From the NCBI GenBank assembly GCA_945869935.1, contig CAMBSA010000003.1, forward strand, positions 1-17,854: a stretch of DNA of 17,854 bases, read 5' to 3'. The DNA comes from Bordetella parapertussis. Lineage in GTDB: Bacteria > Pseudomonadota > Gammaproteobacteria > Burkholderiales > SG8-39. The position numbers and the translations under genes were made by a program. This document shows positions 1-6,915 of this stretch, piece after piece (position 1 is the first letter of the stretch; each line of letters opens with the position of its first letter). Under the pieces are notes generated by a model. The model ran no database searches, was not told where the DNA came from, and saw only the letters and a program-made list of their open reading frames with translations.

Positions 1-1274
1 ACGATCGCATTCGACTTGACGTACTTGGCAACGCGCCAGGCAAACAGCAGATCGTCGAGTTGTGCCGGTGTCGGCTGCAGTTTTGTCACCACGCGAAGCT
101 GCGCGGCGGTGATATTCAGGCTGTCGGGCGACTGCACGAGAAGTCCGCCACCGACCCGCTTGACGTCCCAGGGTACGGTCCCGCTGCCAAGGTCGACTTC
201 AAGAAGCCGCGCATTCTGTTTCGACGCAAACGCCTTGCGTGCGGCATCGTCATAGGCGGGTGCAATAACGACTTCGACAAACTGCTTCGCCACCGCTTCT
301 GCCGCCGCGCCGTCGAGCGGACGGTTGAAGGCGATGATCCCGCCAAACGCGGAGCTGGGGTCGGTGGCGAACGCGAGCTTGTAGGCCTCGAGCGGCGTAT
401 CGGCCACCGCGACGCCGCAAGGGTTCGCGTGTTTGACGATCACGCAGGCGGGGCGATCAAAGGTCTTGACGCATTCCCAGGCCGCGTCCGAGTCGCCGAT
501 GTTGTTGTACGAGAGTTCCTTGCCCTGCAACTGTCGGTAGCGGGCGAGGCTGCCCGCGGCGGGCTCGAGGTCGCGGTAGAACGCGGCGCTCTGGTGCGGA
601 TTCTCGCCGTAGCGCATGTCCTGCACCTTCACGAACTGCGCGGTGAAACGCTCCGGGTAGGCGTTGCGGCTTCCATCTGCCGCAAGCGACCCGAGGTAGT
701 TGCTGACCGCGGCGTCGTAGGCGGCGGTATGGGCGAAGACCTTTTTTGCCAGCGTGAAGCGGGTGGCGTCCGACAGCGCGCCCGCGTTCGCGCGAAGCTC
801 ATCGAGGATAGCCGCGTAGTCGGTGGGGTCGGTCACCACGGCGACACCGCCGTAGTTCTTGGCCGCCGCGCGCAGCATCGTCGGGCCGCCGATGTCGATG
901 TTCTCGATCGCATCCTCCAGCGGGCAGTCGGCACGCGCCACGGTCTGCGCGAACGGGTAGAGGTTCACCACGACCATGTCGATCGGCTCGATGCCGGCAT
1001 CGGCAATCGCCTTGAGGTGCGCAGGCAGATCGCGGCGTGCGAGCAATCCGCCGTGGATCTTCGGATGCAGGGTCTTGACGCGACCGTCGAGCATTTCGGG
1101 AAAGCCGGTCACCTGCGCGACTTCGGTGACATCCAGCCCTGCGTCGGCCAGCAGTTTCGCGGTGCCGCCTGTGGAGACGAAACGGATGCCGAATTTCGCC
1201 AGTTCGCGCGCGAATTCGAGCACGCCGGTCTTGTCAGATACGCTGATAAGGGCGCGGCGAACCGTGATGTTCAT
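1..1274 (-). CDS. purH: Bifunctional AICAR formyltransferase / IMP cyclohydrolase (3' end cut by window edge)
   Basis: PurH carries out the last two steps of de novo purine synthesis in the cytosol: formylation of AICAR with 10-formyl-THF, then ring closure to IMP. The ATG at 1274 opens 424 complete codons that stay in frame to the left edge. Roughly 100 C-terminal residues are missing compared with the usual length of about 525. The N-terminal MGS-like cyclohydrolase domain shows SVSDKTG at residues 11-17 and STGGTA at 34-39. The transformylase domain shows KHANPCG at about 281-287, containing the catalytic Lys-His pair, and the visible end carries [11 protein letters not shown]. The start lies 11 bases after the fis stop. 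The AGAGG that precedes it by 8 bases overlaps that stop codon, so purH is probably translated as the third gene of a dusB-fis-purH operon. I checked the reading frame at several points and saw no frameshift. Confidence 0.96.
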   Translation of the reverse strand, partial: MNITVRRALISVSDKTGVLEFARELAKFGIRFVSTGGTAKLLADAGLDVTEVAQVTGFPEMLDGRVKTLHPKIHGGLLARRDLPAHLKAIADAGIEPIDMVVVNLYPFAQTVARADCPLEDAIENIDIGGPTMLRAAAKNYGGVAVVTDPTDYAAILDELRANAGALSDATRFTLAKKVFAHTAAYDAAVSNYLGSLAADGSRNAYPERFTAQFVKVQDMRYGENPHQSAAFYRDLEPAAGSLARYRQLQGKELSYNNIGDSDAAWECVKTFDRPACVIVKHANPCGVAVADTPLEAYKLAFATDPSSAFGGIIAFNRPLDGAAAEAVAKQFVEVVIAPAYDDAARKAFASKQNARLLEVDLGSGTVPWDVKRVGGGLLVQSPDSLNITAAQLRVVTKLQPTPAQLDDLLFAWRVAKYVKSNAI

Positions 1275-1285
1275 TCGCCGGACCT

Positions 1286-1525
1286 CTAGATCTTGATCTT
1301 CAGCGAGAGCATCTTCTTTCGCAGCGTGTTGCGGTTGATGCCTAGCATCTCCGCCGCGATGGTCTGGTTGCCTTCGGCGTGATCGAGAACCACCTCGAGC
1401 AGCGGGCGCTCCACGTTCTTCAGCACCATGTCGTAGACCGACCGCGGCGTCGCGCCGTCCAGGTCCTTGAAGTAACGCTCCAGCGATCGACGGACGCAGT
1501 CCCCGATTTCGTTCGTCTGCCTCAT
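1286..1525 (-). CDS. fis: Fis family DNA-binding protein
   Basis: This is a small nucleoid-associated and transcriptional regulator of the Fis family (79 residues, a size I associate with betaproteobacterial Fis; the E. coli protein is 98). The C-terminal half is a Fis-type helix-turn-helix: [20 protein letters not shown] at residues 52-71, ending in the basic tail SLKIKI. The N-terminal half should form the dimerisation region. Its ATG overlaps the dusB stop by four bases (ATGA, 1522-1525), the classical dusB-fis arrangement known from enterobacteria, which implies translational coupling. The arm that E. coli Fis uses for Hin/Gin recombination is shortened here, so nucleoid and promoter functions are more likely than invertase enhancement. 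That last point is inference. Confidence 0.95.
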   Translation of the reverse strand: MRQTNEIGDCVRRSLERYFKDLDGATPRSVYDMVLKNVERPLLEVVLDHAEGNQTIAAEMLGINRNTLRKKMLSLKIKI

Positions 1526-2529
1526 GCAGCTAACCTCTCGTCATATCGCAGCCGGTCGCCGGCCTGCGCGAGTTCATCAAAAAAACGGATTACCGCCGAG
1601 CGCTGTGAATCGCAGCGCTCGAGCGTGTTCATGAATCGGCGGAAATGCTCGCCACCGGGCAGGTCGCGCGTGTACCAGCCGATGTGCTTGCGCGCCACGC
1701 GCACGCCGGATTCGGCGCCGTAGAGGGAATACAGTCCCTCGAGGTGCTCGAGAAGAACGGCGCGGATTTCGACGACCATCGGAGCGGGCGCAGTTTGCCC
1801 CGTGGCGATGTGGTGCTCGATCTCGCGAAAGATCCAGGGTCGTCCCTGGGCCGCGCGCCCGATCATCACGCCGTCGGCGCCGGTGTAGTCGAGCACGCGC
1901 TTGGCCTGTTCCGGCGTATTGATATCGCCATTGGCAATCACCGGCAGCTGCGTCGCCTGCTTTACCGCGCGGATCGTGTCGTATTCCGCATCGCCCGAGA
2001 AGCCGCAGGCCCGGGTGCGGCCGTGCAGGGCGAGCGCGCGGATGCCGCTTTGTTCGGCAATGCGCGCCACAGTGAGCGCGTTGCGATTGGTCGCGTCCCA
2101 GCCGGTGCGGAACTTGAGCGTCACCGGCACATCCACCGCGCGAGCGACGGATTCGAGTATGCGGCCAACGAGCGTCTCGTCGCGCAGCAGGGACGAACCC
2201 GCCATCGCGTTGCACACTTTTTTTGCCGGGCAGCCCATGTTGATGTCGATGATCTGCGCGCCGCGGTCAACGTTGTAGCGCGCAGCATCGGCCATCATTT
2301 GAGGATCAGCGCCGGCGATCTGCACCGAAATCGGATCGGTCTCGCCGGTGTGGTCGGTACGAAGCCGCCCCTTGCGCGTATCGCGCAGCGACGCCTGCGA
2401 GGACACCATCTCCGACACCGCGAGTCCGGCGCCGAATCGCCTGCAGAGTTGCCGGAACGGCCTGTCCGTGACGCCTGCCATCGGCGCGACGAACAAATTG
2501 TTCCTCAGCACGTGTGTGCCGATTTGCAC
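1522..2529 (-). CDS. dusB: tRNA-dihydrouridine synthase B
   Basis: DusB is an FMN enzyme that reduces specific uridines in the tRNA D-loop to dihydrouridine. The 335-residue protein has the family hallmarks: [12 protein letters not shown] at about 15-26 near the FMN site, [12 protein letters not shown] at about 96-107 with the catalytic cysteine at residue 100 (the same number as in E. coli DusB), KFRTGWD at 139-145, and [16 protein letters not shown] at about 217-232 for phosphate/FMN binding. Translation starts at a GTG. It is the first possible start in the frame, and the resulting N-terminus ([19 protein letters not shown]) matches the family without extra residues. A GAG lies about 9 bases upstream. 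It is the first gene after a promoter-like sequence at 2568-2596 and overlaps fis by four bases. Confidence 0.96.
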   Translation of the reverse strand: MQIGTHVLRNNLFVAPMAGVTDRPFRQLCRRFGAGLAVSEMVSSQASLRDTRKGRLRTDHTGETDPISVQIAGADPQMMADAARYNVDRGAQIIDINMGCPAKKVCNAMAGSSLLRDETLVGRILESVARAVDVPVTLKFRTGWDATNRNALTVARIAEQSGIRALALHGRTRACGFSGDAEYDTIRAVKQATQLPVIANGDINTPEQAKRVLDYTGADGVMIGRAAQGRPWIFREIEHHIATGQTAPAPMVVEIRAVLLEHLEGLYSLYGAESGVRVARKHIGWYTRDLPGGEHFRRFMNTLERCDSQRSAVIRFFDELAQAGDRLRYDERLAA

Positions 2530-2567
2530 GATCGTTTTCTCGGAGGGGTGAAAGACGGAAGGGGAAT

Positions 2568-2596
2568 TCTATACCTAATCGACGCATCGACATCAA
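2568..2596 (-). promoter_or_regulatory. Candidate sigma-70 promoter for dusB-fis-purH
   Basis: Reading the minus strand, TTGATG (2596-2591) and TATAGA (2573-2568, continuing AT) are separated by exactly 17 bases. Each hexamer matches four of six consensus positions. It is positioned to give a leader of about 30 bases before the dusB GTG. This is the best promoter-like element I see in the window and lies in its longest gap between genes. The call rests on the motif only. Confidence 0.55.
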
Positions 2597-2624
2597 CACT
2601 TCCTTTGTGAAAACAGGAAATGTT
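2595..2624 (-). other. Inverted repeat between ubiH and dusB overlapping the -35 box
   Basis: Arms AACACTTCC (2595-2603) and GGAAATGTT (2616-2624) form 9 pairs including one non-Watson-Crick (G-T) pair, with a 12-base loop. The repeat sits 15 bases past the ubiH stop and touches the -35 hexamer of the dusB promoter candidate. On the minus strand no strong T-run follows it, so it would be a poor intrinsic terminator for ubiH. On the plus strand a T5 run follows, but no plus-strand gene ends there. It may be a weak terminator or an operator-like site. Confidence 0.35.
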
Positions 2625-2638
2625 TTTGCCTCGATGGT

Positions 2639-3811
2639 TTACGGCAAAGCCCTCGCGCCGAACATCATCCGCCGTGCAAGAAATTCGCGCGCCGGAGGCA
2701 GGACATCGAGCGCGAACAGGCCGAATCCGCGCGCGCAACGCGCAAACGGGTCGTCGGTGGAGAACATGCGCACGAATAAATCCGTGGCGCGTACGCTGCC
2801 GAGGCGATCAAGTCTGCGTCGGCGCAGATAGTGCTCGACGAACCCTGCGCCGCCGATTTCGTCGCGAGGCCACGAACCGGCGAGTTCCGCAAGTTCCCAT
2901 GCGTCCCGAAGTCCGAGGTTAAGTCCCTGTCCCGCAACCGGATGCAATGTTTGCGCGGCGTTGCCGATTGTCAGCACCTGCGGTACAGGCGCAGGATCGC
3001 GCACCCGCAGTTGCAGAGGAAAAACACCGCGTTCGCCCGCTTCGATGAATGCGCCTGCCCTGCGCCCGAATGCGGTGCCGAGTCGCGCAAGAAACTCGTG
3101 GTCCGGCAGCGCGGCCAATGCGTGTGCGTCGTCCGGTTGCAGGCTCCAGACGAGTGCATAACGGTCGCGATACGGCAAAAGCGCGATCGGCCCGTCTTCG
3201 GTGAATCGTTCCCAGGCGCGCCCTTCAGAGGGGCTGTCGGTCTTCACCGAGGCGACCAGCGCGGACTGATGGTAGTCGCGCTGCGTCACCGGGGTTGCGC
3301 CGGCTGAAGTGGCATCGATCGCGGGCAACGTGCCTTCGGCGATCACGAGCAGCCGGGTCCGGAGATGCTGAATAGCCTGGCCCGAGTCCGGGTCTGAGGT
3401 CACGCGGACAGTAATCTGTCCTGCCTCCGCTTCCGATCCGGTGACGGTTCCGTTCATCGGTTTCCTGCCGAGTGTCCGGCCGAGTGCGGGCAAAAGGTCC
3501 GAATACGCGATTACGTGTCCCAGCGCAGGAAGCTTGTAATCCCTGTGATCGATCAGTGTGCGTCCGAAGCCGCCACGCTGCGACACATGGATGGTGCGAA
3601 TCGGTGTCGCGTTCAGCCCGCGCCACGCACCCAGCCGTTCGAGCAAAATCCGGCTTGCGTGCGAAAGCGCGATCGGGCGGTCGGAGGCGGTCGTCGATGT
3701 GCTGACGAGTGTGGCTCGTACACCGAACTGCTCAAGCGCCCGGGCGAGCGCGAGGCCGACCGGGCCGCCGCCGGCGATGACGATGTCTGCGGATTCAGGC
3801 ACTGCCGACAA
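2639..3811 (-). CDS. ubiH: FAD-dependent ubiquinone biosynthesis hydroxylase, UbiH type
   Basis: This is a class A flavoprotein monooxygenase of the UbiH/UbiF/VisC family, expected to hydroxylate the ring of an octaprenyl-phenol intermediate in ubiquinone synthesis. The FAD dinucleotide-binding motif IAGGGPVGLALARAL is at residues 12-26. The C-terminal FAD motif at about 283-300 reads GNAAQTLHPVAGQGLNLG, which is the UbiH form rather than the GDAAH of UbiF. The middle motif reads AEG at 158-160 where ADG is more usual. The order pepP-ubiH is the same as in E. coli. The start is uncertain. The longest frame begins with TTG at 3811, overlapping pepP by 17 bases. A GTG at 3802 would remove three residues and still overlap. 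Both lie in a hairpin (3797-3817). The exact ring position hydroxylated cannot be read from the sequence. Confidence 0.88.
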   Translation of the reverse strand: MSAVPESADIVIAGGGPVGLALARALEQFGVRATLVSTSTTASDRPIALSHASRILLERLGAWRGLNATPIRTIHVSQRGGFGRTLIDHRDYKLPALGHVIAYSDLLPALGRTLGRKPMNGTVTGSEAEAGQITVRVTSDPDSGQAIQHLRTRLLVIAEGTLPAIDATSAGATPVTQRDYHQSALVASVKTDSPSEGRAWERFTEDGPIALLPYRDRYALVWSLQPDDAHALAALPDHEFLARLGTAFGRRAGAFIEAGERGVFPLQLRVRDPAPVPQVLTIGNAAQTLHPVAGQGLNLGLRDAWELAELAGSWPRDEIGGAGFVEHYLRRRRLDRLGSVRATDLFVRMFSTDDPFARCARGFGLFALDVLPPAREFLARRMMFGARALP

Positions 3812-5099
3812 GTGCCTCGATGTCCGCCGCGGCCTTGGGTGTCTCCCGGGTAAGCACTTCGCAGCCCGACTCGGTGACGAGCACGTCGTCTTCGATGCGG
3901 ATGCCGATGTTCCAGAATTTTTCCGGCACCTTGTCGTTCGGACGCACGTAGCAGCCAGGCTCGACGGTGAGCGTCATGCCGGGTTGAAGCGCACGCCAGG
4001 CATTCGCGTGCTTGTATTCACCGACGTCGTGCACATCCAGGCCGAGCCAGTGGCCGGTGCGATGCATGTAGAAGCGGCGGTAGTCCTCGGTTTCGATGAC
4101 CCGGTCGAGCGGACCTTCGCACAAGCCAAGGTCAATGAATCCCTGCGCGAGAATTCTTACCGCCGCTTCGTGCGGTTCGTTCCAGTGGCGTGCGGGTTTC
4201 ACCGCGGCGATCGCGGCAAGCTGCGATTCGAGCACGATCTCGTAGAGATCGCGCTGCGGTCCGGAGAACTTGCCGCCCACCGGCCAGGTGCGGGTGATGT
4301 CGGCCGCATAGCCGTCAAGCTCGCAGCCGGCATCGACCAGCAGCAGGGCGCCGTCGGCAAGCGGCTGGTTGTTCTCGCGGTAATGCAGCACGCAGGCGTT
4401 CGCGCCGCCGGCGACAATCGGCCAGTAGGCGGGATACTGTGCGCCGCCTCGGCGGAATTCGTATTGCAGTTCGGCCTCGATTTCATACTCGGCCTTGCCC
4501 GGGCGCGTGGCGCGCATTGCGCGCACATGTGCCGCTGCAGAGATCGTCGCCGCGCGACGCATGGTGGTGATCTCCGCGTCGTCCTTGAACAGGCGCATTT
4601 CGTCGAGCGCGAGCCGCACATCGCGAATGTCTGCCGGCGCGCTCACTCCGGTACGTGCCTGTGCTCGAACCTGGTTGAGCCATCCGAGCACGCGGGTATC
4701 CCAGGCGGTGTCGGCGCCCGGGGCGTACCAGAGCGCGGGCTGGTTGGCGATCAGTCCGGGGAGCATTTCATCGAGCAGGCCGATCGAATGGGCTTCGTCC
4801 ACGCCAAAGTGCTCGCGAGCTGCCTCCGGGCCGAATCGGAACCCTTCCCAGAGTTCGCGCTCCACGTTCTTGTCGCGGCAGAACAGGATCGAGCGAGGCT
4901 CCGCGCCGGCGATCAGGACCAGCACCGCCTCCGGTTCGGGAAAGCCGCAGAGGTACCAGAAGTAGCTGTCGTAGCGGAACAGGTAGTCGCTATCGCGATT
5001 GCGCATGCGCTCGTGGGCGGTCGGGATGATCGCGATCCCGGCCTGCATCGTCTGCTGCAGACGGCGGCGTCGTTCTGACTGTTTTTCGTAGTCGCTCAT
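3795..5099 (-). CDS. pepP: Xaa-Pro aminopeptidase P (M24B)
   Basis: PepP removes the N-terminal residue when proline is in second position. It is a cytosolic di-manganese enzyme. The 434-residue product has an N-terminal AMP_N domain (about 1-165) and a C-terminal pita-bread M24 domain. All five metal ligands are visible: Asp256 in LLVDAG, Asp267 in AADITR, His350 in RTGHWLG, Glu380 in TVEPG and Glu403 in RIEDD. The supporting His357 in DVHDVG is also present. Spacing and length match E. coli PepP. The ATG is preceded by GAGA at a suitable distance. It starts 54 bases after the murU stop and its 3' end contains the start of ubiH, so it fits a murU-pepP-ubiH transcript. Confidence 0.97.
   Translation of the reverse strand: MSDYEKQSERRRRLQQTMQAGIAIIPTAHERMRNRDSDYLFRYDSYFWYLCGFPEPEAVLVLIAGAEPRSILFCRDKNVERELWEGFRFGPEAAREHFGVDEAHSIGLLDEMLPGLIANQPALWYAPGADTAWDTRVLGWLNQVRAQARTGVSAPADIRDVRLALDEMRLFKDDAEITTMRRAATISAAAHVRAMRATRPGKAEYEIEAELQYEFRRGGAQYPAYWPIVAGGANACVLHYRENNQPLADGALLLVDAGCELDGYAADITRTWPVGGKFSGPQRDLYEIVLESQLAAIAAVKPARHWNEPHEAAVRILAQGFIDLGLCEGPLDRVIETEDYRRFYMHRTGHWLGLDVHDVGEYKHANAWRALQPGMTLTVEPGCYVRPNDKVPEKFWNIGIRIEDDVLVTESGCEVLTRETPKAAADIEALVGSA
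3797..3817 (-). promoter_or_regulatory. Perfect 7-bp hairpin over the ubiH start inside pepP
   Basis: In the minus-strand transcript, arms AGGCACT (3817-3811) and AGTGCCT (3803-3797) pair perfectly around the 7-base loop TGTCGGC. The first arm contains part of the only Shine-Dalgarno-like GAGG. The TTG start straddles arm and loop, the alternative GTG lies in the second arm, and the pepP TGA overlaps its end. A ribosome finishing pepP would melt the structure, so it looks like a translational-coupling element. Formation in vivo is inferred. Confidence 0.5.
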
Positions 5100-5153
5100 C
5101 GTGTCTCTAATGGGTTGTGGTGAACAGCCGAACCCGCCGCGTAACGCGCACGT

Positions 5154-5822
5154 CTAGGCCGGGCGAAGCATCCGGTCGAGTTCCGCGAGTCGTTGCGGTG
5201 TTCCGATATCCTGCCAGAGTCCGGTGTGGATTTCCCCGCTCGCGCGTCCGTCGTCGGCCGCGCGGCGCAAAAGGGGCGCGAGTTTCGCTGCCTGACCGGG
5301 AGCCAGCGCCCGGAACAGTTCTGCACGGTACACGCCGATGCCGGAAAAAGTAAGCATCGTCTGCCCGCGATTGCGCAATTCCCCGCTTTCCAGCGCGAAA
5401 TCGCCGTTCGGGTTGTGCGCGGGGTTTGGCACGAGAAGGACATGCGCAAGCCGCATTTCGCGCGGTTGTGCGGCGAGAGGACGAAAGTCGATACCGGAGT
5501 GGATGTCGCCGTTGACGACGAGAAATGTCTCGCCGAGCAGCGGCAGGGCCTTGCGAATGCCGCCCGCGGTCTCGAGCGCGGTGCCTTCGGGCGAGTACTG
5601 TATTGATGCGCCATACGCCGAGCCATCGCCGAGCGTAGCCTCGATCATTTCGCCAAGATGCGCATGATTGATCACGAGTTCAGTGAAGCCCGAGCGCACC
5701 AGTGCATCGATCGTCCAGGCAATCAGCGGCTTTCCGCCCGCTTCGAGCAAGGGCTTGGGCGTCGAATCGGTCAGCGGGCGCATGCGCTCGCCTCGGCCTG
5801 CGGCGAGGATCATCGCTTTCAT
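5154..5822 (-). CDS. murU: N-acetylmuramate alpha-1-phosphate uridylyltransferase
   Basis: MurU converts MurNAc-1-phosphate plus UTP to UDP-MurNAc, the second step of the AmgK/MurU recycling route characterised in Pseudomonas. The 222-residue protein is a single nucleotidyltransferase domain, matching MurU length. It has the signature [12 protein letters not shown] (about 7-18), PKPLLE with the active-site lysine at 23, and VNGD at 103-106 with metal-binding Asp106. It ends [12 protein letters not shown], as sugar-nucleotide transferases of this group do. I chose the ATG at 5822, giving MKAMILAAG, although the frame is open 132 codons further upstream, because that upstream part lies inside amgK and is not family-like. 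The Shine-Dalgarno is weak; an ATG three codons later is possible. Adjacency to amgK (34-base gap) distinguishes it from glucose- or mannose-1-phosphate transferases. Confidence 0.9.
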   Translation of the reverse strand: MKAMILAAGRGERMRPLTDSTPKPLLEAGGKPLIAWTIDALVRSGFTELVINHAHLGEMIEATLGDGSAYGASIQYSPEGTALETAGGIRKALPLLGETFLVVNGDIHSGIDFRPLAAQPREMRLAHVLLVPNPAHNPNGDFALESGELRNRGQTMLTFSGIGVYRAELFRALAPGQAAKLAPLLRRAADDGRASGEIHTGLWQDIGTPQRLAELDRMLRPA

Positions 5823-5856
5823 CGGTACGGGTAATCCGGTAGAGGCGTCGCGAAAT

Positions 5857-6837
5857 TCAAGCGGCGGCTCCGTCCTGCAGCCGGTCGACGATTTTTGCGA
5901 GCGGCGCAAGTTCGCGGTAGCGTTCGCTGGCACGGCGCAGGTAGCCGAGCACGCGCGGCTGGTCATCGAGATAGCCGCGCTTTCCGTCCCGGCAGGCGAG
6001 CCGAGCGAAAATTCCGACCACCTTGATCTGGCGCTGTACGCCCATCCATTCGAAATCGCGGTAGAACTCGCCGAAATCGGCGTGCACCGGCAGGCCGGCT
6101 CGCCGCGCCTGGTCCCAGTAGAAGATCGCCCAGTCAATGACGCGTTCCTCGTCCCAGGCAATGTATGCGTCGCGCAGGAGCGAGACAAGGTCGTAGGTGA
6201 TCGGCCCTTCGACCGCATCCTGGAAATCCAGTACTCCGGGTCCGGGGTCGCAGACCATCAGGTTGCGCGAATGGTAGTCGCGATGCACGAATACCCGCGG
6301 CTGGGCGAGGTTGTTCGCGAGGATGCTTTCGAACGCAAGACGCAAGGACTCGTCGTCATCGGGCATGAGAGGCGCACCAAGCTGACGCTCGATGTACCAC
6401 TCCGGAAACAATTTGAGCTCGCGGGTGAGCAGGGCGCGGTCGTAGGGAGGTAGAACCTCCGGACGGCTGGCCGTCTGAATTTTTACCAGGGCGCGGATCG
6501 CGTCCTTGTAGAGCCGGTCCGCGCTCGCTTCGTTCAGTTCATCGAGATACGTCCGGTTGCCCAGGTCGCTCAGCAGCAGGAATCCCTGTTTCAGGTCCTG
6601 CGCGTGAACCCTTGGCACCATCACGCCGGCTTCGCCAAAAAGCGCGGCGACGCGCACGAACGGGCCGCAGTCTTCCTTCTCCGGAGGCGCGTCCATTGCG
6701 ATGCGTGAGCCGCCATCGGGCAGGCTGATCCGGAAGTAACGCCTGAAGCTCGCATCGCTGGAGGCGGGAGCGAGCGCAAACTTATCGGTGCCCACGGCAG
6801 CGGCAAGCCATTGGCGCAGCAGTTGAATTCTGTCCAC
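5857..6837 (-). CDS. amgK: N-acetylmuramate/N-acetylglucosamine anomeric kinase
   Basis: AmgK phosphorylates the anomeric position of MurNAc (and GlcNAc) released during wall turnover and feeds MurU. The 326-residue protein has the aminoglycoside-phosphotransferase fold. The N-terminal lobe begins around DASFRRYFR (28-36). The catalytic loop is HRDYHSRN at 185-192 with Asp187 as the likely base. The Mg-binding motif is LDFQDA at 203-208, followed by the AmgK-typical [15 protein letters not shown]. The start is GTG at 6837, with AAGG five bases upstream. Pairing with murU supports AmgK over a generic antibiotic phosphotransferase. The gene is divergent from lptD across a 78-base gap and leads the amgK-murU-pepP-ubiH block. 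Confidence 0.92.
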   Translation of the reverse strand: MDRIQLLRQWLAAAVGTDKFALAPASSDASFRRYFRISLPDGGSRIAMDAPPEKEDCGPFVRVAALFGEAGVMVPRVHAQDLKQGFLLLSDLGNRTYLDELNEASADRLYKDAIRALVKIQTASRPEVLPPYDRALLTRELKLFPEWYIERQLGAPLMPDDDESLRLAFESILANNLAQPRVFVHRDYHSRNLMVCDPGPGVLDFQDAVEGPITYDLVSLLRDAYIAWDEERVIDWAIFYWDQARRAGLPVHADFGEFYRDFEWMGVQRQIKVVGIFARLACRDGKRGYLDDQPRVLGYLRRASERYRELAPLAKIVDRLQDGAAA

Positions 6838-6915
6838 GATTGCCTTGTGAAGGGATTTGTGCGATTTTAACAGCCGCCTTCCCCATAACCCATCAAGACA
6901 AGCCCCCCCAAGAAT
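6838..6915. promoter_or_regulatory. Divergent amgK/lptD intergenic region
   Basis: This 78-base gap must hold the 5' signals for amgK to the left and probably for lptD to the right, unless they lie inside the genes. On the minus strand TAAAAT (6869-6864) is a five-of-six match to a -10 box, but no good -35 lies 16-18 bases upstream. On the plus strand TTGTGA (6845-6850) is a possible -35 without a convincing -10. I see no sigma-E style GAACTT/TCTGA pair such as drives E. coli lptD. A C7 run (6903-6909) precedes the weak lptD ribosome site. Confidence 0.35.

Noticed and set aside
158..160. AEG in place of ADG in the middle FAD motif of UbiH (residue numbers) as a sign of inactivation
   Set aside because: The other two FAD motifs are intact, and I recall AEG in other betaproteobacterial UbiH-type proteins, so this is probably a lineage feature.
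60..1289. A 409-codon open frame on the plus strand opposite purH
   Set aside because: It lies antisense to purH, and its translation is Arg/Val/Gly-rich without domain motifs. It is the usual shadow of a GC-rich gene.
3558..5078. A 506-codon open frame on the plus strand opposite pepP
   Set aside because: pepP on the other strand has every catalytic residue in place. The plus frame has no ribosome site or recognisable motif.
5823..6218. Upstream extension of the murU frame into amgK
   Set aside because: The extra 132 codons overlap amgK in another frame and are Ser/Arg/Thr-rich with no homology features. [11 protein letters not shown] is the family N-terminus.
6903..6909. C7 run before the lptD start (and another C7 in the lptD 3' end) as phase-variable tracts
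   Set aside because: Seven bases is short for slipped-strand switching, and lptD is normally essential, so on/off switching is unlikely.
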